Of a DNA stretch of 64,000 bases, positions 26,212 through 35,996 are shown in pieces. The position numbers were made by a program, and so were the translations under genes. This DNA is from Ruegeria conchae (GTDB lineage Bacteria > Pseudomonadota > Alphaproteobacteria > Rhodobacterales > Rhodobacteraceae), in NCBI RefSeq assembly GCF_000192475.1, contig NZ_AEYW01000013.1:248001-312000 (forward strand). Reading direction: 5' to 3'. The notes under the pieces are model-generated. The model was not told the DNA's origin. It saw only the letters and a program-made list of their open reading frames with translations, and did no database searches. Positions within the stretch are counted from its first letter, which is position 1, and each line of letters starts with the position of its first letter.

Positions 26212-26958
26212 ATGCCTTTTCCAAAACTCGGACAGGCCATTGTGGCCGGAGCAGTTGTATTGGCTCTGCTGGGCAGCCAGAGCCACGCCGGATCGGTGAC
26301 AGGCACAGCGACATATCGTGAACGGATCGCTCTGCCACCGGACGCAACACTGTATGTCGAATTACAGGATATCTCGCGGGCGGACGCGGCTGCCGTGACA
26401 CTGGCAGCGCAGCGCTACGCTCTGAACGGCGTGCCATCAGAGTTTGAGTTGTCGTTTGATGATGCGCTGATCCACGAAGGAATGACCTATGCGGTCCGGG
26501 GTGCAATCTATCGTGGAGAGGAGCTGCTGTTTACGACCGATACGATTCACCCGGTGTTGACCAACGGAGAAGGCAGTTCCGCAGACCTGATACTGGTGCA
26601 GGCGCACGATCAGAGCGCCGCGACACTAGAAGGCACTGAATGGGTGGCCATCGGAATAGATGGAGAGGTGTTGGACGCAAAGCGCCCGCCACAGCTTTCA
26701 TTTGCTCAAGGCGGAGCGTTCGGCGGTACAGGCGGTTGCAATCGGTTTACCGGACAAGCCGAAATCATCGGCAATAGCATAGAATTTCCTGAGAATATGG
26801 CTGCCACTTTGATGGCGTGCCCACCAGAAATGGAAGAGATTGAAGATCAATTTCTAGCCGCTTTGCAAAGTGTAACCACTTATGCGGTTGCCGGTGACAG
26901 TCTGGTTATGCTCGACGCCGCAGGCGAACCTGTCCTGAAGTTTGTGCGCAACCAGTAA
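26212..26958 (+). CDS. Exported YbaY-META two-domain protein
   Basis: A protein of 248 residues. Signal peptide about 1-26 (ending SQSHA). Residues about 27-125 resemble YbaY (GSVTGTATYRERIALPPDA). Residues about 140-248 are a META/HslJ domain (LEGTEWVA..., GGTGGCNRFTGQ, MACPPEMEEIEDQFL). Both families are envelope proteins of unknown function linked to stress or novobiocin resistance (HslJ). GAGAGG precedes the ATG. Its stop abuts the stop of the convergent FAD dehydrogenase with no gap. Confidence 0.85.
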   Translation: MPFPKLGQAIVAGAVVLALLGSQSHAGSVTGTATYRERIALPPDATLYVELQDISRADAAAVTLAAQRYALNGVPSEFELSFDDALIHEGMTYAVRGAIYRGEELLFTTDTIHPVLTNGEGSSADLILVQAHDQSAATLEGTEWVAIGIDGEVLDAKRPPQLSFAQGGAFGGTGGCNRFTGQAEIIGNSIEFPENMAATLMACPPEMEEIEDQFLAALQSVTTYAVAGDSLVMLDAAGEPVLKFVRNQ

Positions 26959-28620
26959 TCAGGCCACGGCGCGGGACCGTCCCGCATTGCGGCCCGAGAA
27001 GATGCAACCGCCCAGAAACGTGCCCTCCAGCGCGTTGTATCCGTGGTAACCGCCACCGCCAAAGCCCGCGACCTCTCCGGCTGCAAACAGGCCGGGGACG
27101 ACTTGGCCGTTTGCGCCAATCATCTGACTGTCGAGATTGGTCTGCAACCCACCAAGCGTTTTGCGAGTCAGAACATGCAATTTAACTGCAATCAAAGGGC
27201 CATTTGACGGATCGAGGAATTTGTGTGGCTTAGCGGTGCGGATCAACCTATCGCCCCGGTAATTGCGCGCGGCATGGATCGCCATCATCTGAGCGTCTTT
27301 CGAGAATGGGTTGTCGATCTGAGAATCCCTCGCCTCGATTTGCGTGCGCAAATACGCTTCGTCAATCAGTCCGCCGCCCAATTGGTTCATGCCACTGACC
27401 AATTCCGTCAGCGTGTTGGCAACAACGAAATCCTCACCCTTTTCCTTGAAAGCCTCGACCGGTCCAGTCGCCTTTGAGCCGGATAGAATGCGCTGTTGAA
27501 TAACCTCTTTCCAGCTGCCCGAAGTGAAGTCCGGGTTCTGCTCGGACCCGGAAAGGGCAAATTCCTTCTTGATCACTTTCTGGGTCAGAACGAACCAACT
27601 GTACTCATAACCCGTCTTCAAGATTTCGCGCAGCGTGCCCAGCGTATCGAAGCCCGGCAGACAAGGGGGTTGCAGACGATTGCCGCACGCGTCAAACCAC
27701 ATCGAGCTTGGACCGGGCAGGATGCGAATACCGTGCGCGGGCCAGATCGGATCCCAATTGCGTACGCCTTCCGTATAGTGCCACATTCGATCACCGTTGA
27801 TCACATGGCCGCCTGCTTTCTCGCTGATCGGGATCATCCGGCCATCGACATGAAAGGGCACACCAGCGATCATGTCTTTGGGTGGCTCACCCAATCGGTT
27901 TGTGGGCCAGTTTTTTCGCACCATTTCGAAGTTCCCACCGATCCCGCCGGAGGTGACGATGACCGAAGGCGCGTAGACTTCGAACTCGCCCACTTCGTCT
28001 CGATTGGTCTTGCCACCCCTCTGGACGCTATCATCGGCTAGGACCTCTCCGGATACGCCCTTGGCTGTGCCATTTTGCATAATGATATGGCTGACTTGGT
28101 GGCGGAACTTCAATTGGATTAGACCGGCACTGACATGATTCTGCACACGTCTGATAAAATGTTCCAACACTCCCGGGCCCGTGCCCCACGTGATATGAAA
28201 GCGCGGGACCGAGTTGCCATGACCATTGGCGTATGACCCACCGCGTTCGGCCCATCCCACGACCGGAAACCAGCGCAACCCCATGTCATACAACCACGGA
28301 CGCATTTCACCTGCCGCAAACTCGACATAGGCATCCGCCCACTTGCGGGGCCAATTGTCCTCATCACGGTCGAACTGAGCGCTGCCCATCCAGTCGCGCA
28401 GTGCCAGATCGTAACTGTCGCGAATACCCATGCGACGCTGTTCCGGGGTGTCGACCATGAACAGACCGCCAAGGCTCCAAAACGCCTGCCCGCCAAGGAA
28501 GTGCTCCGGCTCCTGATCCACAATGATCACACGCTTACCGCGATCCCCCAACTCTGCCGCGGCAGCCAGACCGGCAAGTCCGCCGCCGACGACAATCGCG
28601 TCTGCTGTATTATCAGCCAT
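26959..28620 (-). CDS. FAD-binding dehydrogenase (3-ketosteroid/fumarate-reductase-like flavoprotein)
   Basis: A protein of 553 residues. An FAD Rossmann motif is at the N-terminus (DAIVVGGGLAGLAAAAELG), and GFGGGGYHGYNALEGTFLGG near the C-terminus closes the FAD site. It belongs to the FAD_binding_2 group annotated as FAD-binding dehydrogenase; substrate unknown. The ATG at 28620 follows GGAG. It forms a minus-strand run with a BASS symporter 11 bases upstream, suggesting uptake and oxidation of one organic compound; that is inference. Confidence 0.88.
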   Translation of the reverse strand: MADNTADAIVVGGGLAGLAAAAELGDRGKRVIIVDQEPEHFLGGQAFWSLGGLFMVDTPEQRRMGIRDSYDLALRDWMGSAQFDRDEDNWPRKWADAYVEFAAGEMRPWLYDMGLRWFPVVGWAERGGSYANGHGNSVPRFHITWGTGPGVLEHFIRRVQNHVSAGLIQLKFRHQVSHIIMQNGTAKGVSGEVLADDSVQRGGKTNRDEVGEFEVYAPSVIVTSGGIGGNFEMVRKNWPTNRLGEPPKDMIAGVPFHVDGRMIPISEKAGGHVINGDRMWHYTEGVRNWDPIWPAHGIRILPGPSSMWFDACGNRLQPPCLPGFDTLGTLREILKTGYEYSWFVLTQKVIKKEFALSGSEQNPDFTSGSWKEVIQQRILSGSKATGPVEAFKEKGEDFVVANTLTELVSGMNQLGGGLIDEAYLRTQIEARDSQIDNPFSKDAQMMAIHAARNYRGDRLIRTAKPHKFLDPSNGPLIAVKLHVLTRKTLGGLQTNLDSQMIGANGQVVPGLFAAGEVAGFGGGGYHGYNALEGTFLGGCIFSGRNAGRSRAVA

Positions 28621-28631
28621 CTGATCTCCTT

Positions 28632-29489
28632 TCAGCGGTTGCGGAACCAAAGGATAAAGGGGGTCACGACCACATACATCGTGATACCATAAACTGCGGC
28701 CGGAACGGCAAGCGGACTGAAGCCCGTTGTGGTGCCTGTGATCAGTGCCGCCAACGTAATCCCCATCGCCGAATTCTGTATGCCTGTTTCGACCGAAATG
28801 GTTTTCGCCTCTTCCCATGTCAGCTTGGCGATCCGCGCCAGCCCAAGTCCAATCAGTAGCAGCGCGATATTTAGCGCGATCAAAGCGGCCCCGATCGAAC
28901 TGAGGTTCTCAATGAAGAACTGCCAATTTCCGGCTAGCGCTGCCAGAACGATCAGCACAAACAGGATCGAGGCAAGCGTGGACAAAGGGTTATCGATCCG
29001 AACTGCGAACTCTTTGGCAAAGTGGCGAATACTAACGCCTATCGCGACAGGCAACGTTGTGATCAGGAATAATGCGGTAGCAAGGGCGCCAATCGATACT
29101 TCCGGGGCGGTCTCACCCATGAAGTAATCGATGGACCACGCGGCCAGAATAGGAACTGTCACAATTGACAACAAGCTGATCACAGCCGTCAGGCTGACTG
29201 ATAGCGCAACGTCGCCTTTGGCAAACTTTGCAAGGATGTTGCTGGTTACGCCGCCGGGACAAAAGCTTAGAAGCATCACGCCAACGGCAATCTCAGCGGG
29301 TAGCCCGAACATCGTGACGGTTGTGAAGGCAGCCAGTGGTATCAACACAACCTGACTGATCGCACCTATGGCGAATGGGTATCCGCGGGTAAGAACTCGG
29401 CGAAAATCAGCGGCCTCAAGCCCGATCCCGAGCGACAGCATGATAATGGCCAGCGAAAGCGGCAGGCCAACATTTATGAGCAGGTCCAA
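28632..29489 (-). CDS. Bile acid:sodium symporter (BASS) family transporter
   Basis: A protein of about 285 residues with nine to ten hydrophobic segments. Family motifs are SFCPGGVTSNILAKFAKGD and ETGIQNSAMGITLA, which hold the sodium-site residues. Both candidate starts are TTG (29495 or 29489); the latter is 6 bases after GGAGGAG and is preferred. Substrate unknown: an organic acid or sterol-like anion. It lies 11 bases from the FAD dehydrogenase start, in one operon. Confidence 0.88.
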   Translation of the reverse strand: MDLLINVGLPLSLAIIMLSLGIGLEAADFRRVLTRGYPFAIGAISQVVLIPLAAFTTVTMFGLPAEIAVGVMLLSFCPGGVTSNILAKFAKGDVALSVSLTAVISLLSIVTVPILAAWSIDYFMGETAPEVSIGALATALFLITTLPVAIGVSIRHFAKEFAVRIDNPLSTLASILFVLIVLAALAGNWQFFIENLSSIGAALIALNIALLLIGLGLARIAKLTWEEAKTISVETGIQNSAMGITLAALITGTTTGFSPLAVPAAVYGITMYVVVTPFILWFRNR

Positions 29490-29561
29490 GAACAACTCCT
29501 CCCAAAGTCATTCGGGCCAGCCTATGCGAGGGGGTGTTAATCAGGCAATAACGCCGTTGGG

Positions 29562-30296
29562 TCACCCGTAGCGTTCGGCGAACCGTCGCAGGATTTCCCC
29601 AGGTTGTGTAACGTCCGCCGCGTGGCAGATTTCGATCAGGCGTTGTGCATCTTCGGGCGGGAAATACCCGTGATCTTTGTAGATGTTAATCCGCTGTTCA
29701 AAGTCCTTGGCATCCGCTTCGGGGTGGAACTGAGTGGCATAGACATTTTGTCCCCAGCGGATCATCTGGATCGGGCAGGGGGCCGAGGCGACCAGATGCA
29801 CGCAGCCTTCTGGCAGGGATTGCACGGCCTCTTTATGGCCGACAAAGGCTTCAAACTGCGGAACTAGGCCAGCGGTCAGAGGATCCTGCGCGCCATCTTC
29901 GGTCAGTTGGCAATCCGATGGTCCAACCGGTTCGCCGAATTGCCGTTTGCTGACATCACCGCCCAGGTGCGCCGCGAGAATTCCCAGGCCATAGCAGCAT
30001 CCCATAAACGGGTGATCCTGTGCCGTGATTTGAGGCATCAATCCCATGATCGCGCCCTCGATCTTGGCATCCAATGTAGATTTTCTTGCCGGATCGTCGC
30101 TGACGCAACCCGGGCCTCCGCCAACGATCACACCGGCGTAGTCGGTAACGTCCAGCCCTTCGGGCAGGTCTTCGCAATCCAGCCGGATGCGGTGGGTTTG
30201 CGAAGGTTCAAGGCCGGTTTTGTCCAGAATTGAGGCGTACTCAGCATCCGAAGCATCGGTTTCTGGGCGGAGTTGCAGGATCAGAAAGCGTTTCAT
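29562..30296 (-). CDS. Class I glutamine amidotransferase-like protein
   Basis: A protein of 244 residues. The nucleophile elbow is MGCCYGLGILAAHLGG, and the His-Glu pair is in ATQFHPEAD, so the catalytic triad looks intact. It resembles stand-alone GMP-synthase-like amidotransferases that act on gamma-glutamyl compounds or partner with an unseen synthase. The partner is not adjacent: a SLC13 permease lies 16 bases upstream, probably in the same transcript. Confidence 0.88.
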   Translation of the reverse strand: MKRFLILQLRPETDASDAEYASILDKTGLEPSQTHRIRLDCEDLPEGLDVTDYAGVIVGGGPGCVSDDPARKSTLDAKIEGAIMGLMPQITAQDHPFMGCCYGLGILAAHLGGDVSKRQFGEPVGPSDCQLTEDGAQDPLTAGLVPQFEAFVGHKEAVQSLPEGCVHLVASAPCPIQMIRWGQNVYATQFHPEADAKDFEQRINIYKDHGYFPPEDAQRLIEICHAADVTQPGEILRRFAERYG

Positions 30297-30312
30297 GCGC
30301 TGCCTTTACCCG

Positions 30313-32085
30313 TCAAAGCGGCCAGAACACAAGGATCGAGGGGATTGATACGGCGATGATCAATATCTCTAGCGGTAGGCCCATGCGCCAATAATCCCCG
30401 AAATGATAGCCTCCGGGACCCAGCACTAGCGTGTTGTTCTTATGACCAATCGGTGTGAGGAATGCTGCCGAGGCTGCCACGGCCACTGTCATCAGGAATG
30501 GATCGGGCGAGACCTCAAGCGTGCGCGCCATCTGTATCCCGACGGGGGCTGCAACAATTGCAGTGGCCGTGTTGTTGAGTACGTCCGACAGGGTCATGGT
30601 GACCACCATCAGCACAGTCAGGATCGCCCATGCAGGCAGACCGTTTGTCAACTGGATCAGTGCGTTCGCTATCAGTTCAGTGCCGCCGGATGTTTCCAAT
30701 GCGCTTCCCAGCGGGATCATCGAACCCAGCAATACCACCACCGGCCACTCAATGTGATTGTAAATATCCGCAATCGGGATGATCTTGGTGAGCACATAGG
30801 CCACAACGACCAGACCCAAAGCGATGGGTAGATAGATCAGCCCGATGCTAGCGGCCAGTACGGCTGTTGCGAACAGGCCGATGGCGAGCCACGCTTTTTC
30901 GTTGGCGGTGACGTTCAGGCCGCGTGCCGCCAAGGGCAAACAGCCGAGCCACTCGGTCACGTCCGCGCCCCGGTCACGCGGGCAGAGCAGAAGCAGGATG
31001 TCACCCGCCTCAACTTCGGTCTTCCGGACTTGTTCCGTGATGCGACGGCCCTGACGAGAAATCCCCATCAGCACCGTGCTCTGTCGCCAGGCCAACCCCA
31101 GCGCCTGCGCGGTGCGTCCAGTGATGCGGGCGCTTTCGGGGGCAACGACCTCGATTACCTCAAGCCCGTCGCCCTCGGCAGTCAACACCTCTTGCCGCTT
31201 TGTGTCTGAAAAATCGAGATTAAGCGCAGCGCGGAATTCGTCCAACGCTTCGGGTCGGGCTTCAAGCACAAGCGCGTCACCTTCCCGCAAAGTGGTGTGG
31301 GTGGACCTGCCATAGCGCCGCTTGCCATCCCGGATCAGGCCGATGATGGCGACGTCGGATTTCTCTGCCGCCTCATAAAGCTCGCTAACGCGCTTGCCGA
31401 TATGGGGTGACTCAGGCGGGACGGTCAGTTCGGCGATGTACTCGGCCAGAACTTCCGATGCTTCTTCCTGGACGCCACGATTGGGGATCAATCGCCAACC
31501 CACCAAGGCCACAAAGGCCAGACCGGCGATGGCTGCGATCCCGCCAACCGGGGCAAAGTCGAACATCCGAAATGGCTCGCCCAGAGTTTCGGCGCGGATT
31601 GAGGCGATAATGATATTGGGCGGTGTGCCGATGAGCGTGGCCATGCCTCCAAGAATGGTGGCAAAGCTTAGCGGCATCAGGCTAAGACCTACCGAACGCC
31701 CCGCCTTGCGAGCGGTTTGGATGTCGACTGGCATTAGCAACGCCAGCGCGGCAACGTTGTTCATAAAAGCGGACAGAACTGCGCCGATCCCGCCCATCAG
31801 CGCGATATGCGCGCCCAGACTGCGCGAGGCATCAACCAGTGTCCGTGTAATCAGGAACACCGCGCCCGACCGAACCAGACCCGCAGAGACCACAAGAACC
31901 AGTGCTACGATAATCGTTGCTGGATGGCCAAACCCGGCGAAGGCGTTCTCGACCGGGACAACGCCCAGCGTCACTGCAATCATAAGGGCAGTGAACGCGA
32001 CGAGGTCATATCGAAACCGCCCCCAAAGCAGCATTCCAAATACGGCAATGAAAAGGGAAAAAAGAATAATCTGATCTGTCGTCAT
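30313..32085 (-). CDS. SLC13-family permease with central RCK_C (TrkA-C) domains, second copy
   Basis: A protein of 590 residues with the same layout as the permease at 24337: membrane half (about 1-195), two TrkA-C-like domains (about 210-385) and a second membrane half ending SAAFLTPIGHKNNTLVLGPG. The two differ widely in sequence, so they are not a recent duplication. Probably a sodium-coupled sulfate or dicarboxylate transporter. It is followed by the amidotransferase gene after 16 bases. Confidence 0.88.
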   Translation of the reverse strand: MTTDQIILFSLFIAVFGMLLWGRFRYDLVAFTALMIAVTLGVVPVENAFAGFGHPATIIVALVLVVSAGLVRSGAVFLITRTLVDASRSLGAHIALMGGIGAVLSAFMNNVAALALLMPVDIQTARKAGRSVGLSLMPLSFATILGGMATLIGTPPNIIIASIRAETLGEPFRMFDFAPVGGIAAIAGLAFVALVGWRLIPNRGVQEEASEVLAEYIAELTVPPESPHIGKRVSELYEAAEKSDVAIIGLIRDGKRRYGRSTHTTLREGDALVLEARPEALDEFRAALNLDFSDTKRQEVLTAEGDGLEVIEVVAPESARITGRTAQALGLAWRQSTVLMGISRQGRRITEQVRKTEVEAGDILLLLCPRDRGADVTEWLGCLPLAARGLNVTANEKAWLAIGLFATAVLAASIGLIYLPIALGLVVVAYVLTKIIPIADIYNHIEWPVVVLLGSMIPLGSALETSGGTELIANALIQLTNGLPAWAILTVLMVVTMTLSDVLNNTATAIVAAPVGIQMARTLEVSPDPFLMTVAVAASAAFLTPIGHKNNTLVLGPGGYHFGDYWRMGLPLEILIIAVSIPSILVFWPL

Positions 32086-32196
32086 ATCGCCACCATAGCC
32101 AAGGGCGAAGGCAGGGCAAGCCGCTCTCTTGATCCTGCCCCCCGCAAACGTCTATATGAGCGCCGAACACGCAATCACGAATGACGAGGACGCACC

Positions 32197-32937
32197 ATGG
32201 CAGGCCATTCCAAATGGGCCAATATCCAGCACCGCAAGGGACGTCAGGACGCCGCGCGGTCCAAACTGTTTTCCAAACTGTCGAAAGAGATCACCGTTGC
32301 CGCCAAGATGGGCGACCCCGATCCCGACAAGAACCCGCGTCTGCGTCTGGCGGTAAAAGAGGCCAAGTCGAACTCGGTTCCCAAGGACGTGATCGACCGG
32401 GCCATCAAGAAATCTGTTGCGGGCGAAGGGGATGAATACGAAGAAATCCGGTACGAGGGCTATGGCCCAAATGGTGTGGCCGTGATCGTCGAGACGATGA
32501 CGGACAATCGCAACCGCACCGCATCGACCGTGCGTTCGACGTTTTCGAAGAATGGGGGCAATCTGGGTGAAACCGGCTCGGTTGGGTTCATGTTCGACCG
32601 CAAGGGTGAAGTTGTCTATCAGGCGGATGCTGGCGATGCGGATACGATCTTTGAAGCCGCGATCGAGGCCGGGGCCGAGGATGTCGAAAGCTCGGAAGAT
32701 GGTCACATCATCTGGTGCGCCGATACAGATCTGAACGATGTATCGAATGCGCTAGAGACCGCGCTAGGCGAATCCGAATCCACCAAGCTGGTCTGGAAAC
32801 CCACAACCACGACCGAATTGGGTCTGGAAGATATGCAGAAACTGATGAAATTGGTGGATGCATTGGAAGACGATGACGACGTCCAGCGGGTTACGACCAA
32901 TTTTGAGGCGACAGACGAGGTCATGGCCCAGCTCTGA
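32197..32937 (+). CDS. yebC: YebC/PmpR-family protein
   Basis: A protein of 246 residues beginning [20 protein letters not shown], the diagnostic start of the family. It has been described as a transcription regulator; recent work on the family points to a ribosome-associated role at difficult (proline) codons. Length is normal. A terminator follows 27 bases after the stop. Confidence 0.96.
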   Translation: MAGHSKWANIQHRKGRQDAARSKLFSKLSKEITVAAKMGDPDPDKNPRLRLAVKEAKSNSVPKDVIDRAIKKSVAGEGDEYEEIRYEGYGPNGVAVIVETMTDNRNRTASTVRSTFSKNGGNLGETGSVGFMFDRKGEVVYQADAGDADTIFEAAIEAGAEDVESSEDGHIIWCADTDLNDVSNALETALGESESTKLVWKPTTTTELGLEDMQKLMKLVDALEDDDDVQRVTTNFEATDEVMAQL

Positions 32938-32964
32938 CGCGTCGGGCAATCGTTGGTTAATTAG

Positions 32965-32989
32965 AACCCGGCCTTTGGCTGGGTTTTTC
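32965..32989 (+). terminator. yebC terminator
   Basis: AACCCGGCC and GGCTGGGTT arms with a 3-base loop (one G:U), then TTTTTC. Confidence 0.8.
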
Positions 32990-33107
32990 TGTTGCAGGGC
33001 TACGCCTAACAGAAACTTTGGTCCCTAAGGTCCTTGCATTTATGATCAGATCAATGACGCTGAAAAATCTGAATAAGTAACCATAGGCGCATTACGCAGA
33101 CCAAGAA

Positions 33108-34382
33108 ATGGCGACGAACACGACCGATCCTGCCCGAAGAAATGTGCCGGTCATAGCTGGCCAGAGCATCCTGTCACAGGTTGCGTGGACTCTGGGCAGC
33201 CCCTCTGTTGTTTTGCCCTTTCTTGCGATCTCGTTAGAGCTGCCGATGTTCCTTGCGGCGGCATTAGTTTCTATTCGCATGTCGGGCAGTATGATCTCTG
33301 ACCTCGTTCTGGCGCGTCCTATCGCGGCGCAGGTTCGCAAGAAACGCGGTATCGCCCTGACCGAAATAGGATTGGGCGGCTGCCTTTTGATGGCCTTGGC
33401 CATCGCGGCAACCGGCAGCGTTACACTGACCGCTATCGCCTTTGTTGCGGCGTTTTTCCTGATCGGACTGATTGAAGAGAGCCAATCCTTGATGTTGTCC
33501 GATCTGTTCGGTGATCATCTGAAATCGAAATCTCGCATGATTATCCGATATCTCCAATTGGGTGCCGGTGGTCTTTGCGCGATCGGATTGGTGTTATTGA
33601 TCCACGAGATCACAAAAGAATATCCGCCATTTTCGCGACATTCTGCTGTAATCGCAGCATCGGTTTCGTTCTTCCTGTTTTCTGCGCTGTGCATTCTCGG
33701 AATGGCAGAGAGTGCCCCCGAAAAACCTGAAGATGGAAACATCAAGATTTCCAGCCGTCAATCGCTGCGGAGTATTATTTCCGGCATTGTTGAAATGTTC
33801 GAATACCCTTGGTTCCGTCGTTATATGGCGATGCGGCTTCCTTTGGTTGTTGTATCGCTGTCGGTCCCGTTCTTTGCGCTTATCGCTGCAGAGGCACACC
33901 ATACTTCTGCAAAGGGGCTGACGGCCATGATCATTTCGTCCGCATCCGGGTATCTGGTTTCGGCGCCGTTGTGGCAGTTGGTGAACATGAAGTCTCACCG
34001 CGCGGTGATGGTCTCGGGCAACCTGATGGTCGCAGCAACCGGGATCGTTCTGCTAGCCTTCCACTATGCCCACATTGACCACGAAGTTCATCTGCACGCG
34101 ATTGCATTGTTTGTCGTCTCGGTCGCAACAACCGGAATATCAAGCGCGCGGAAGCTCTATTTTCTGGACATTGCCCCCAAAGAACAACGTATTCAGGGTG
34201 CTGCAGCCATCAAGTCTATGTGTCGGTTAACGGCCGTTGCATTATCGGCTGCGTTGGCCGCAGTTGCCCATATGCACGAGGTTGCATCAGCTATTGTGTT
34301 CATCGTGCTTGTCAGTATTTGGGCAGCGTTTTCCTGTTACCGAATTGCGCAGCCGCAACAGAAGGCGGATACGCAGGCATAA
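33108..34382 (+). CDS. MFS-like 12-span membrane protein, unknown substrate
   Basis: A protein of 424 residues with about twelve hydrophobic segments and a charged middle loop (about 205-225), the major facilitator layout. Typical MFS motif A is weak, so the substrate class cannot be given. The ATG at 33108 has no good ribosome site. Its stop lies 2 bases before the stop of convergent argP. Confidence 0.75.
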   Translation: MATNTTDPARRNVPVIAGQSILSQVAWTLGSPSVVLPFLAISLELPMFLAAALVSIRMSGSMISDLVLARPIAAQVRKKRGIALTEIGLGGCLLMALAIAATGSVTLTAIAFVAAFFLIGLIEESQSLMLSDLFGDHLKSKSRMIIRYLQLGAGGLCAIGLVLLIHEITKEYPPFSRHSAVIAASVSFFLFSALCILGMAESAPEKPEDGNIKISSRQSLRSIISGIVEMFEYPWFRRYMAMRLPLVVVSLSVPFFALIAAEAHHTSAKGLTAMIISSASGYLVSAPLWQLVNMKSHRAVMVSGNLMVAATGIVLLAFHYAHIDHEVHLHAIALFVVSVATTGISSARKLYFLDIAPKEQRIQGAAAIKSMCRLTAVALSAALAAVAHMHEVASAIVFIVLVSIWAAFSCYRIAQPQQKADTQA

Positions 34383-34384
34383 GG

Positions 34385-35272
34385 TCAGTCTGTTGTGATG
34401 AGCGCCTGGGCTGCAACACGACGAACTGCCTTGGTCAACGGTGCAAGGGCAGGGGCAAGCACCCGCCCGATCTGCCAGGTCAGTTCCACATCCAATGGCG
34501 CGCCGGGAATAACCTCGCAGAGTTGACCTTTTACAATTGCAGGGCGCGTAAGGCTTTCAGGGTTCATCCCCCAGCCCAAGCCTGCAATCGCTGCCTCAAC
34601 AAAGCCGTTTGTGGAAGGCATAAATTGCGTCGGTGGCGCAAGCCGACGTCCTATCTGTTTACTTATCCAGGTTTTCTGCAAATTGTCTTTGCTATTGAAA
34701 GTCAGACAAGGTGCCAGCGACAACGAGTTTGCCGATACGCCATCGCTGAACCAGCGCTCCATGAACGCGGGGCTGGCGGTTGGCAGATAGCGCAACGCGC
34801 CCAGCGCAAATGAATCGCATCCAGTGACGGCTTGTCCACCGACGGTAATCGCCGCGCTGACCTCGCCGCGCCTCAGCCATTCGGCCGAGTGATCCTGATC
34901 GTCAATCACCAGATCGAACAAAAGGTCGCCAGCCTTTGCCATCGCGTCGATAAACCATGTCGCCAGAATGTCGGCAGGAAGTGCAATCCGCACGCGGGTA
35001 GGGCCTTCGCGCTCATCTAAGGTCAGCTCTCGTGCGAGCTTTGCTTCAAGCAGGCCAATATCTTCGGCATGACGCGCAATCCGCAAGCCAGCAGGTGTTC
35101 CGGTGCAAGGGGAACCGCGATGTATCAGAGCGGCTCCAACACGATCTTCCAAAGCCTTGATGCGTTGAGAGATTGCGGAGGGGGTCACAGACAATTCAGC
35201 TGCTGCCGCATCAAAGCTTCCATGGCGCAATATTGCAGACAGCGCTGAAAGATGATGCGGGTCCAGGAGCAT
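34385..35272 (-). CDS. argP: LysR-family regulator, ArgP type
   Basis: A protein of 295 residues. MLLDPHHLSALSAILRHGSF and TPSAISQRIKALEDRVGAAL form the winged helix; the sequence follows ArgP (IciA), which in enterobacteria activates the arginine exporter argO in response to Arg and Lys. Its gene is divergent from a LysE/ArgO-type exporter with 84 AT-rich bases between, the classic arrangement. No good ribosome site precedes its ATG. Confidence 0.88.
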   Translation of the reverse strand: MLLDPHHLSALSAILRHGSFDAAAAELSVTPSAISQRIKALEDRVGAALIHRGSPCTGTPAGLRIARHAEDIGLLEAKLARELTLDEREGPTRVRIALPADILATWFIDAMAKAGDLLFDLVIDDQDHSAEWLRRGEVSAAITVGGQAVTGCDSFALGALRYLPTASPAFMERWFSDGVSANSLSLAPCLTFNSKDNLQKTWISKQIGRRLAPPTQFMPSTNGFVEAAIAGLGWGMNPESLTRPAIVKGQLCEVIPGAPLDVELTWQIGRVLAPALAPLTKAVRRVAAQALITTD

Positions 35273-35356
35273 TAGATTTTCTTAATTCAGATTACAAACA
35301 TTAATTTGATAGGGCCCCGGGATGGCTATAGTCAACGGCCAACAACAGGAGGTCGC

Positions 35357-35956
35357 ATGTTCCCATCAATGATCGCAGGATTTGCCCTTAGCTTCAGCCT
35401 TATCTTGGCGATTGGCGCTCAGAACGCTTTTGTTCTGCGTCAGGGGCTGCGACGCGAGCATGTCTTTCCTCTCTGCATGACCTGCGCGGTTTCGGACGCA
35501 ATTCTGATTGCGGCTGGGGTGGCTGGATTTGGCACACTGGCGCAGGCCGCGCCGTGGTTTGAAACGGTAATGCGCTATGGAGGCGCGATCTTTCTGACAT
35601 GGTATGCTTTGCGCAGTTTCCAGTCCGCCTGGCGAGGGGGCGCAATGTTGGACACCGATGCAGGGCAGCGTACCAGTTTGCGCGCGGCTATGCTGACCGT
35701 CTTGGCCTTCACATGGCTTAACCCTCATGTGTATCTGGATACTGTGGTATTGATCGGATCGATTTCTGCCCAATACGATGACCGAATGGGGTTTGCTATT
35801 GGTGCAGTATCCTCTAGCTTCGTGTTCTTCTTCTCACTGGGATATGGTGCGCGCGTTCTTTCACCGATCTTTGCGCGCCCGCGTGCATGGCAAATACTCG
35901 ACGTACTGATCGGCATCGTGATGCTGGGTATTGCGATGAAACTTGTTATCATGTGA
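35357..35956 (+). CDS. LysE/ArgO-family amino-acid exporter
   Basis: A protein of 199 residues with six hydrophobic segments. The N-terminal GFALSFSLILAIGAQNAFVL and the TWLNPHVYLDTVVLIG segment are LysE/ArgO signatures. It should export arginine or lysine. AGGAGG lies 6 bases before the ATG at 35357. Regulation by the divergent argP is likely from gene order. Confidence 0.92.
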   Translation: MFPSMIAGFALSFSLILAIGAQNAFVLRQGLRREHVFPLCMTCAVSDAILIAAGVAGFGTLAQAAPWFETVMRYGGAIFLTWYALRSFQSAWRGGAMLDTDAGQRTSLRAAMLTVLAFTWLNPHVYLDTVVLIGSISAQYDDRMGFAIGAVSSSFVFFFSLGYGARVLSPIFARPRAWQILDVLIGIVMLGIAMKLVIM

Positions 35957-35996
35957 AGGGTTGTTCCCGAATAGAAAACGGTGTTCAACCGTCGGT

